This document shows, one piece after another, positions 55,604 to 64,000 of a stretch of DNA of 64,000 bases. Source of the stretch: Cryptomeria japonica (lineage: Eukaryota > Streptophyta > Pinopsida > Cupressales > Cupressaceae). The stretch is from assembly GCF_030272615.1 (NCBI RefSeq), contig NC_081408.1:199315341-199379340 (forward strand), read 5' to 3'. Numbering within the stretch: the stretch's first letter is position 1; each line of letters begins with the position of its first letter. The position numbers and the translations under genes are program-made. Under the pieces are notes generated by a model. The model searched no databases and had not been told where the DNA came from. It saw only the letters and a program-made list of their open reading frames with translations.

Positions 55604-57654
55604 TCAAATAATATTAAATTAAATATTTGAAAATCATATATTATCTTCTAAAATGAGTTATAATTGATTAATATATGTTACCATGACATTATACATGTAG
55701 ATCTAAGACTTTATATTTTCAAGTCTAAAATCATGAAAAAAAGCAAGAATAAAAAATTGAATTTAAACATAACATGTATCCAATATCTTCATATGAGACA
55801 TGTGTTTATATAATGAATATCCACAAATAATGATAATATGTTTACACAATGGGTAGGTGTTGTTATTGTAAACCTATATTTAGTAAAATACATAATAGAT
55901 CTAGATTAATAAAGTAAAATACATAATAGATCTAGATTAATAATGAGTATATATTTAATTTTTTAAAATAAATTTTTATCCTTTTACAATCTTCTTAAAT
56001 TATTATTCTATTAATTTTTTGGAGGTCATTTTTTTTGTACTATTGGTTGAAGAAATATTGAAGCATCTAAGGATGAATATTAAATTGAGATTAATCAAAA
56101 TCACCAATTTCAATCACCAACACTTTTTTTAGACACCATTTTAAAAAATATCTTCAAGGAGAATTTGTAAAATGGATATTTAAACTTAAACACCATTTTT
56201 GAAAGGGATCTCTAAGCATAATCACTTAAAAAAAAAAGATTTTATGTATTATTTAAAATGGTGATTTCAATTATCATTTGGAAAAGTTAAATTTAGTAAA
56301 AGATATAGATCTATTTGTATTATAAAGAGTTTAATAAAATGATCGGTTTTAAATATCTCTTATTAATTTTATCACAATTATTTTGTAATTATGAGATTAA
56401 ATCGACATAAAAGAAAAAGTCTTGACACCTAAAGAAATAGAAGAAAACAAAGAGAATAAGATAAAAACAAAAGGTAGGAGAGAAGAATTGACAAATGAAG
56501 AATATTGAAGTGTCTTATGTTGAAGAGATGGATATTAAAGAGGTTGAAGAGACAAAGAAATGACTTATAGAAAGGAGTCAAGATACGGCTTGAAATATAT
56601 TCAATGATTAAATTAGCACTATTATGTTAAAGAAATGTGTCAACATTAATATTTAAATAAATTATACTAAAAATAAAACAATAGATTCTTGGAGTTAATT
56701 TTTCAACCCTATAGCTTGGAGAAATCACTTACAATCAAACACCTATCACACAAATATAAAAACGTAGTGGAATTGTTGTAATATCTCAAGCTCTATTGAT
56801 GCAAAAAAATATGAATAATGATTGAATCACCCCTAATAAAGGATAAAGAAACCTTAGATGAGGATTGAATTAGATCATCAAATGTGTCCTACTCTTATGG
56901 TTTGAGACAAACAAAACACATGAATTAAGTAAGATTAAGTATGCTAGTGTAAAAAGGGACCTAATAATTAATTATATAATTATCATTTTATTCTAACACT
57001 CCTTATTAAGTGCAACTTAGGGAGAATCTAAAACTTGATGAAGGGTACTCCCATTACAAACCCAAACACAAAATAACAAATACACAAAAAATGCGAGAAA
57101 GAAACACTTGTTTTCTATTATCCCAATGAAATACAACTACAACATTAAGAAAATAACCTCCCACAATGACATGTGGGCCTTCATTACAATAATATACAAG
57201 CCATAGCTATACTCTACACTAATAAAACTATGCCTTTGGTGACCCTCGTTTGTCTTCTTTATCTAGAATGTATAACCACCCTAGAATTATCTGGAAAAAT
57301 GTAATCCTAGTTTTGGGCACCAAAAGCCTAACCATCTGTTATCCCACTCAAGAAGATATTTTGTTGGAAATTGGAAATTTGGATTTTTGGTAGTTAAACT
57401 TCTAGGAGCCATAACTTTTAATTTGTTTGTTAGATACTCAATCATCATATATCATTGGAAAGCTTATGAAGAGACCTACAATAAAAAATTATGCTAATTT
57501 GCACAATTTCTGTTCAATTTTTGAGCCACGATTTTAAGGCACTCAAAATTGCATTTGAAATTGTATTGGAGAAATGTTCTAGAATAAAAACCTTAATATC
57601 TCTCAAATTCCAGAAGATATTGGGATGCTTCTGTTGCACACATGAGCACATCTT
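55604..57654. other. AT-rich spacer
   Basis: No gene recognised. A 31 bp tandem duplication at 55882-55943 (AGTAAAATACATAATAGATC). The region 57000-57650 is less AT-rich but has no extended frame. Confidence 0.5.
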
Positions 57655-59092
57655 TGTTGTCATTGATGTCGAACCCATGTTGTTCAGATGCTGGTGATGT
57701 TGGTGCCGTTAGTCCAGATATGTATTTCAATGCATATATAGATATGTATTTCAATGCATATATTGATATGTCAGTGTTGTGAATTGAAAGAAATGTATAA
57801 TGGAAGTATGTGGTTCAATATGTTAATGTTATTGATGATTGGATGCATCTGGTTGTTGGTACCGATGCCTGTTTGAATGATGTTATGCTATAAAGTTGTT
57901 TATAGATTCATGTTGTGTTGACTGGATGATTTGGGATGATGATTTAAGGTATTTTCGAAAGATTAATGTTTCTTGGTTCGGAAGTGATATTGTTATCTTT
58001 AATTACTTATCCGCTAAACTATATTGTGGTTCAAAATATGTGTTTGTACCGAATATGCTATAGATGATCATGTTGTCCATTGTAGAAATGTTTTGGCAAC
58101 TTGTCTTCAAATTTTTAGATTGTTTGGATAGTTCTTTGTGGATAACATTGTTGTCCTAATGTTGGTTTCAGGAGTGTGCAGAGGAATGCATTTCCTTCCT
58201 CATCTTGACATTATTGTAATCAATTGTTACTATTCCTAAGGTGTTATGGCTCTTTTGTGGTGGACCGCTTATTCTATTTTTGGGTCTGGATTAAGATATT
58301 TTTGGATTAAGCAAATCAATTTGTACCAACTTATGCATATTGGTTTGAGTGGTTGAGTGCAAAGGTTTTGTATGATGATTGGAAGGTGTTTAGAATTGGT
58401 GTGAACCCTCACATGTCTTCTTTACCTTCCAAATGATATGTTTTGGATTGATATCATGTACACGTTACACTTTTCTTTTGACCAACCTAGTACAAATTAT
58501 TGTTGATTTGATTCATATATAATGGACAAATCAGTAAGTTTTTGGTAAGGGATATGAAGTAGGTAAGTTGGTGAGGTGAGAAATGTGAATATAATGCAAA
58601 GTTGAAGAGAATTAGAGGTTCAAATGTATTATAAAGTAGACAGATGAGTATTATGTTGTGAACTATTATTCATATTTTGTGAGATGCTATTTTGTATACA
58701 ATTCAGTATATTGCTCCTTTTATATATGAACTATTGCTTTGTATCTTGTCTTGAAGAAGTGGTCTTTAGTTGTGCAACTCTTCATCTTGTATCTTGCCTA
58801 AGGTTGTGCGCCTTAGTATGCAAGTACAAAGAACTTATCTATTTGGCTGATGACCTTAATCATTGTAAATAGTTATTATATATTGTGAGTTCTATTCTCA
58901 CTGTGGTTTTTTCGAGTTTGAGTTTTTCACGTAAAAATTCTTGGTGTTCTTGTGTGGATGCTTTTGATGGTTCAGTTGTTTACTTTCATGCATAAGTGTT
59001 TTAATGGATGCTATTGTTCAGGTAACTTCATGTGGTCAAGTTTTTGTATATGCTAATTCACCCCCCCTCTCAACTTTCGGTAGTGTTCAACA
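57655..59092 (+). repeat. 5' LTR of third copia-like element
   Basis: Starts TGTTGTCATTGATG (shared with the solo LTR at 25754). It ends with AATTCACCCCCCCTCTC...GTGTTCAACA immediately before the PBS. TATATATGAAC near 58720 is a possible TATA region. The start is inferred from the similarity because the 3' LTR is outside the window. Confidence 0.7.
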
Positions 59093-59107
59093 ATTGGTAT
59101 CAGAGCT
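59093..59107 (+). other. Primer-binding site of third copia-like element
   Basis: ATTGGTATCAGAGCT directly after the LTR end, complementary to initiator tRNA-Met. Confidence 0.88.
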
Positions 59108-59162
59108 TTGGTTCTCGAGGAGACAACTTAACTGTTAATGTAGATTTGGGATTTTGAACATT

Positions 59163-60690
59163 ATGTTTGAAGAGGAATTGAATGATATAAATGTTGTGGA
59201 TCAGAATGATTGAAATAATGTTAATGACATTGTTGAAATGGAAAGGGAATTGAGATCTGCATTGGCAGACCTGGATGATAGTAGAGAGAAGCATAACAAG
59301 GTAGTTGAAAAGATTTCTTATCTAAGAAGCCTAGTTGATAAAGGAAAAATTAAGGAGAAATTACCAAACTTAAGGAGGAATTAAAAATTGTAAAGGAAAA
59401 TATTGAAATGGATTGAAACTCAAAGGTGGTAGTGAAGTGCTAGATGTTACATACTTAACTCTAAAAAAAAAAGTAAATATAAAAGTGGACTTGGATCTGA
59501 AGACGTTGAATTCTCTAAGAAAGATGAAAATAATAATGGCTTAAAAAACTTTAACAAAGGTCAGAAAGAAGAAGACCCCGGTTATTGAGAATCTGGACTT
59601 TGAGGAGGACCCCATTGGGAACAAGGAGGAGGGGCCTAAAACTAAGGGGGTCCCTAATGGGGATGCTGATAATGTTAATATGACTAAGGGCCCTATTGTC
59701 TCGATCACTGTTGGTGCTATTGACATGAATACCCCTGAAAGGAAATCCCAGGAACTCATTGACGATAAAGATACGACCCCTTTGAACATGGACACTGAGG
59801 GTCCTATGAGTGTGGAAATCCCTGACAAAAATGCTCTGGATCCTGGAAATCTGGATAAGGATTTAAACTTGGCCTAACTGGTGATGCATTCTATCCCTTT
59901 GATGGACTTGGTTAAGGTTACTGACAACTCCATTGTTGTTGGTGAGCCCAAAGAGACTATGGAAACTACTGATGACTTAGCTGCTGAGAACCCCCAGGAG
60001 GCCCCTACTCTACAGCAAATGGAAAAGCTGAGCACAGATGTGCTGGACATCATGCAAAGAATTGAAAACCTAGGCCCTGTTCTTGATCTGCAGTCTATCA
60101 AGGAGGAGGTCAAACAACTTAAGAACAAGATGGAGACTTGGGAAGCCCAATTGGTGGGCCTGAACAAATTCCATTTGCAGGTGGTACACAGCTCTGCACT
60201 CACCCTCTCTCTGTTGATGGAATACTATGCTGACACTGAGGAGGACAAATAGGAGGCTAGGGAACTCTACAAATTCCCGTCTACTGAATGGAGCAGTACC
60301 ATGCAGGCCACTGGGGTGCGCAAGGCATCCCTGCAGTTTTTTTTTCTACTATTGTTTTGGATTGTTAAAAAGACTTGGTTCCTTTTTTGATGGTTGGTGC
60401 TGTTAATTGTTGTTATAGTTCTATTTATGCACTATGATTGATAGTTCTGCTATTTAAAGGGCCAGTGCCCTTATTCTCACTTCTTTTTTAATAAAAAACA
60501 AAGGTCAGAAAAATTTCATTCCAAACTGAAGCTTCAGAAATCCAAAGAATGTCTAGAGACCTTCTCCTATTCCCTTTAGGTATTCATTGTTTCATGGTAG
60601 CTATTTTTCATGCAATAGATTTGGTCATGTTGTCCTCGATTTTAGCACGACCAAAATCATGAGGCAACCCTACGAAACTGGTCCGTTTCG
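59163..60690 (+). pseudogene. ORF1 remnant: coiled coil and one zinc knuckle, split by LINE insertion
   Basis: ATG 59163 starts a coiled-coil stretch (MFEEELNDINVV, then MERELRSALADLDDSREKHNK) with an early stop and a frameshift near 59355. The coding remnant continues to 59567, is interrupted by the insert, and resumes at 60512. A degenerate zinc knuckle near 60583-60640 (YFSCNRFGHVVLDF) has lost its first and last Cys context. It matches the ORF1 order of the other two elements. Not functional. Confidence 0.6.
59568..60496 (+). mobile_element. LINE-like insertion with perfect 15 bp TSD
   Basis: The 15-mer AACAAAGGTCAGAAA flanks the insert at 59553-59567 and 60497-60511. The insert ends in TTTTTTAATAAAA, like a LINE 3' tail. 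A single frame runs through it with one TAA at 59875-59877: an acidic Pro/Asp-rich part (to 59877), then a coiled-coil-like part (MEKLSTDVLDIMQRIENLGP) ending at 60250. About 240 bp of non-coding 3' end follow. No reverse transcriptase is present, although a 5'-truncated ordinary LINE would retain the RT end. It may be an ORF1-only (half-LINE) element or a copied host transcript. Confidence 0.7.
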
Positions 60691-60802
60691 TACCTTACGA
60701 CCTTCGGGAGAGCTCAATCGACTCTGTTGGTTAGCTCGTTTAGCTTCTTGCTTTTCTTTCTTAGAGTTTTATAAGTTTTTCTAAGTTTGCAGTTTTACTT
60801 GC

Positions 60803-61054
60803 AGTTCAGACTTTAAAGTCTGAACTATAGGGTCTTTCTTTGTAAATTCTTGTGCACAAAGTCCGATGTGTACATGTTTGGTTTTTAGCCTGCAGTTCGG
60901 ACTTTAAAGTCCAACTTGTAGGTAGTTTACCTTTGCAGTTCGAACTTTAAAGTCCGAACTATAGATTGTTTGGCTGAAGAGTGCATGTCAAACTTTAAAG
61001 TCTAACTTGCACAGGTTTTTAGTCTGCATGTCAGACTTTAAAGTCCGACATGCA
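60803..61054. repeat. Palindrome array, group 1 (five units)
   Basis: Five self-complementary units with core GACTTTAAAGTC or a close variant. Centres are at about 60814, 60905, 60948, 60996 and 61039 (spacing 91, 43, 48 and 43 bp). The unit at 60803-60826 is a perfect 24 bp palindrome. The one at 61025-61054 has one mismatch in 30 bp. The flanking arms differ between units (AGTTC/GAACT, TGCATGTC/GACATGCA) yet remain complementary within a unit. A half unit lies at 60858-60870. Confidence 0.85.
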
Positions 61055-61192
61055 CTGCGTGTTAGTCTTTAATGCAACATTTATTGTTAATTTTGGGGTT
61101 TTATTTAATGGTTTTTGCGTTTCTTTTTCTTCATTGTTGTTAATGATTTTCTCTCTCCGTGCGTTGCTTCCTCCATTTTCACTCACCCTCTC

Positions 61193-61243
61193 ATGGATTC
61201 GGTCGCACCACCATCAGATTTTTTGATCATTGTGGCGAAGAAG
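61193..61243 (+). CDS. Candidate first exon of third-element ORF2
   Basis: ATG GAT TCG... encodes 17 residues (MDSVAPPSDFLIIVAKK) and ends at AAG|GTAGGG, a good plant splice donor. An acceptor TTGGATGTAG| at 61857-61858, preceded by a branch-like AACTAAT, would join it in phase 0 to TCATCACAAATG, i.e. in frame with the ORF2 Met at 61868. A CT-rich 5'-UTR-like stretch precedes the ATG. The intron (61244-61858) begins with a T-rich run. Purely sequence-based; could be chance. Confidence 0.4.
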
Positions 61244-61454
61244 GTAGGGTTTTGTGTTTTATTTTTAGGTTTTTCTTTTTTGTTTGTTTTTTTTTTTTTC
61301 CTTTTTCCGCCTTGTTTTTTCCATTTTGTTTTTGCTCGATGTGTCGAGAGGGAAATCAAACTTTAAACTCCTATTGCCCTCCTTGTCTTATCCTTCTCCA
61401 ACCTGCATGGCGGGGTTTGAAATCTGATCTGCAGCCGATATGGAGACTTCTTCA

Positions 61455-61679
61455 CATATCAAACTTTAAAGTCCGATATGCGGGATGATATTCTTCACAT
61501 ATCAGACTTTAAAGTCCAATATGCGAAGAACTGAGGATTGATTGACATGTCGGGTTTTAAAACCCAAGATGTCAATCAATGGGTTTTCCCCTTGTGAGCA
61601 CATTGGACTTTAAAGTCCGATGTGTTGGTTTTTCCAAATGGTTTTACCCACGCACATCAGACTTTAAAGTTCAATGTGC
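61455..61679. repeat. Palindrome array, group 2 (five units)
   Basis: Units centred at about 61467, 61510, 61558, 61611 and 61665 (spacing 43, 48, 53 and 54 bp). The unit at 61537-61580 is a 44 bp inverted repeat with two mismatched pairs, whose core has changed to GGGTTTTAAAACCC on both sides. The others keep ACTTTAAAGT with arms CATATC/GATATG, CACAT/ATGTG and CTTC/GAAG. They lie inside the candidate intron 61244-61858. A broken half unit follows at 61722. Confidence 0.85.
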
Positions 61680-61858
61680 CAATCAAGATGTTTCTGATGT
61701 GCAAATTTTGTTTTCAAAAGAGCATGTCGAACTTTTTTCCCCGACCCACTATTTTTGGCAGTTTTACTCCTAAGCCTGTTTTGAGTCCCATTTTTTGATC
61801 CGATTGAGAAAAATTAATTTTGGTAATGATGATAACTAATTCTTGGTATTGGATGTAG

Positions 61859-64000
61859 TCATCACAAATGTCAAAGCTCCCTCAAGATAAACCTGAGCCT
61901 TCCATGAGTCAATTGGAATCTTCTCTGGGTAAAACATCAACGAGAAAGATGAAGTACAAGTATGATAAGTACTTGAATATGTACCCAGAGAGTTCAGTGG
62001 ACTCAAATATCAAGGAAATTAGAGATACTGAGATTGGACATGTCAGTATGCAATAATTTATTGATGAAGTTGAGAAAGCTCCTGCTCGCTTAACCAATTT
62101 GATCAAATCTGAGTTGCATAAATATGCATCCTTCGTAGTTGCAGCTCATGATCCAGAATTTGTACTTGCAATAGCAGATCACTTTGATCCGAATACAGGA
62201 CAGGTGAAGGATGCAGATTAGAATGTCATCATGACTCTGGATAGTTTATTTTTCAATAGTGTCTTCAAAGGCTCTCCAGTTGAAGTGGTAGCTGACATTT
62301 CTCAAGAGAGTGGTCAAGAGTACTATGAGAAAAATGAAATTAAATGCAAGAAAGTCGTCAACACTGTGTACCTCTCTGCTTCAAGACATTCTACTACCTC
62401 ATGATGGCCCAAGTCCTTCCATAGGAGTGACTTCAATGAGGAATACAATGACATGGTTACCATATTGTCAAGAGTGAAGGGGCTAAATTACTCTCATTAC
62501 TTTCAAACCTGGATGTGTTGCTATATGAATATAATCAGGAAAGGGGCTGCAAGAATTGATTGGGGTGAACAGATCAGCGATGCACTCTGTGCTCAATTGA
62601 AGGAGGTCAAAGTAACTCTGAAATTATACATGACCTCATACCTAGTTTATGCAGTTGCTTCTATGAGACAATATCCAGGTTTGTCCACCAAGGGTGATAG
62701 GAGATTCGTGTCTATTTGGGAATATTATGATCAACTTACCATCAAGAATCAAGGTAGCCACTTCAGAAGAGTTAATGATGCCTTCTTTTCTATATGGAAT
62801 TGTATATTTGATAAGGGCTTGCAGAAGCACAGATTATCAGAGGTTGCTTATAACAGGGTATCTCATTTTGGATGTGTTTTCCTTCAATTTCCTACTTTCA
62901 CTTACATCCGAATTGGATGTTTCTTAGGTGAGCCTTTTATTCTACCAAGATTTCCTTCTGAAATGATCATTCTCATAGAGTTGTGTAGACAACTAATTTA
63001 TATGCATGAAAAACAATCACAAGCACATAAGGCTGGGTTGAAGTTCCCAGAGTCAATCGGCAGGTACTCATTCCTAACCAGCCCTAAAGCCAAGAACATG
63101 GAGGAAGAAATGCAATGGAATACTATGCGAAGAGTCAAGGCATGAAACAATTTTGACTTTTGTGGCATAAAGAACAAACTCAAGAGGAATTATACCCATG
63201 TCTATAGGTTTGAAGATGTTTAGGCAGATTATCAGAATGAGGAGGATATAAGAAGGATGAATTTCAGCTATCTTACCTTGGAAAAAATTAAAAACTTAGA
63301 TTTAGCAAAGATCCCAATGACCATGGAAGACACAGGTGACATAATAGACCCTGTCTATTATGAGAAGAAGATTTCTGATTCTCCACTTCCTCTTGTGCAA
63401 TGGTCAAAGAAGGAAAGAAAATCTATCATTAAAAGGATTGCTCCCACCCTGGCAAACACCAATGCTTGGTTGATAAAGAAAAATCTTAGGATGAATCAAC
63501 TTCCTACTAGTTCAGGGGATGATGATAATAGTATGGCCCAGTTAGCAAGACGGCTACAACTGAGACAAGAACTAAGAGCAGGGAAGATCCACAAGCACTA
63601 TCTTCAGCTCCAATGATACAATCTAAGGGGAAAGGACTCAAGATTAAATTCACGGTTAAAGGGTCCAAGAAGGGCAAATCATCATTGACATTATAGAAAG
63701 TAGTAGCAAAAGAACCAGAACAACTGCCTGCCAATGAAGTTGAAAAAGAGAAGGGGGTTGAAGAAGGTGAAATTCCTCAACAAGAGGAAGTAAAGGAAGA
63801 AGAAACATCACACCTAGCTGGAGTTGATTCCCTGATCACCTCACAGGTAATCATCCACTCTATTGATTCTAACTCTGATCAAGAGGATGAGGATTTTCAA
63901 GACGGGGATCTAGTATAGGCATGTCGCAGTCAGAGGCCGCTCAACATTTTTTCACACTAACCAACTTCTCCAATCTATATGATATCCCTTCATCTACCAT
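61859..64000 (+). pseudogene. ORF2 of third element (decayed, runs off window)
   Basis: From the Met at 61868 (MSKLPQDKPEPS) one frame continues to the window edge with about eight stops (62054, 62219, 62402, 63143, about 63222, 63614 and later ones). The longest open piece, 62453-63145, encodes a helical 230-residue segment with GDRRFVSIWEYYDQLT. Further on are a basic region (KKERKSIIKRIAP), GKGLKIKFTVKGSKKGKS, and an acidic tail (EEGEIPQQEEVKEEET). A helical N-terminal part followed by basic and acidic charged tracts is also the plan of ORF2 at 8354-5009. No enzyme motif recognised. Similar proteins occur widely in plant retroelements as uncharacterised ORFs, but I cannot name the family from sequence alone. 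Confidence 0.55.

Larger units (their letters stand above)
57655..64000 (+). mobile_element. Third copia-like ORF1/ORF2 element, right end outside window
   Basis: A 5' LTR, tRNA-Met-type PBS, decayed coiled-coil/zinc-knuckle ORF1, an expanded middle region with palindromes, and a decayed large ORF2 that runs to the window edge. The order equals that of the elements at 1-2985 and 3503-11304, with no pol motif seen up to 64000. Sequence similarity of its ORF2 to the others is weak, so the relation rests mainly on architecture. A LINE-like insertion (59568-60496) interrupts ORF1. Confidence 0.7.

Noticed and set aside
59541-59828. Minus-strand 95-codon frame inside the LINE-like insert
   Set aside because: Shadow of the plus-strand acidic frame, which fits the insert orientation and continues past it.
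60803-61679. CRISPR-like or satellite interpretation of the palindrome array
   Set aside because: Units are not identical direct repeats with unique spacers, and the context is a plant retroelement; each unit is an individual inverted repeat.

Overview
This window is a nest of retroelements from a large plant genome, most likely a gymnosperm or another seed plant with very large intergenic regions. That placement is an inference from LTR-retrotransposon density, element length and AT-rich spacers; no host marker gene is present. I see no rRNA, tRNA, CRISPR array, bacterial-type operon or convincing single-copy host gene.

Layout. (1) 1-3497 (minus): a broken copia-like element with LTR, primer-binding site, a coiled-coil/zinc-knuckle ORF1 remnant, and an intact start of a second ORF (ORF2) that runs off the window edge. 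(2) 3503-11304 (minus): a complete, bounded relative (TSD TATCA) with two ~1.17 kb LTRs, PBS and PPT. It carries ORF1 plus a decayed ORF2 of about 1,100 codons, and no protease, integrase, reverse transcriptase or RNase H. (3) 11305-16059: AT-rich spacer with a ~200 bp direct repeat and a probable Tat-type solo LTR. (4) 16060-24302 (minus): a complete element (TSD ATGAT, 1,673 bp LTRs) whose single large ORF holds an aspartic protease and a G-patch-like segment but no Gag core and no polymerase. (5) 24308-28712: spacer and a copia-like solo LTR. (6) 28713-45335 (plus): a young, apparently autonomous Ty3/gypsy Tat-lineage element with identical-looking 1,788 bp LTRs, Gag-Pro and Pol separated by one UAG in a CAR-YYA readthrough context, dual RNase H, and a duplicated 642 bp piece of its own 3' end in front of the 5' LTR. 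(7) 45995-53551 (minus): an internally deleted, decayed relative of it (TSD ATAAT). (8) 53557-57654: AT-rich spacer with tandem duplications and a 327 bp MITE-like inverted-repeat element. (9) 57655-64000 (plus): a third copia-like, ORF1+ORF2-type element. It contains a nested LINE-like insertion with a perfect 15 bp TSD and an array of about ten palindromes around GACTTTAAAGTC, in two groups either side of a candidate short first exon of ORF2.

How the parts may work together: the Tat element supplies Gag, protease, RT, dual RNase H and integrase. The protease-only element has almost the same primer-binding site and could be mobilised in trans. The three copia-like elements form a second non-autonomous family, defined by a coiled-coil/multi-zinc-knuckle ORF1 and an unrecognised large ORF2, which in two of them has its own TATA-bearing leader. 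The strongest candidates for something undescribed are this ORF2 family, the protease-only element and the palindrome array.
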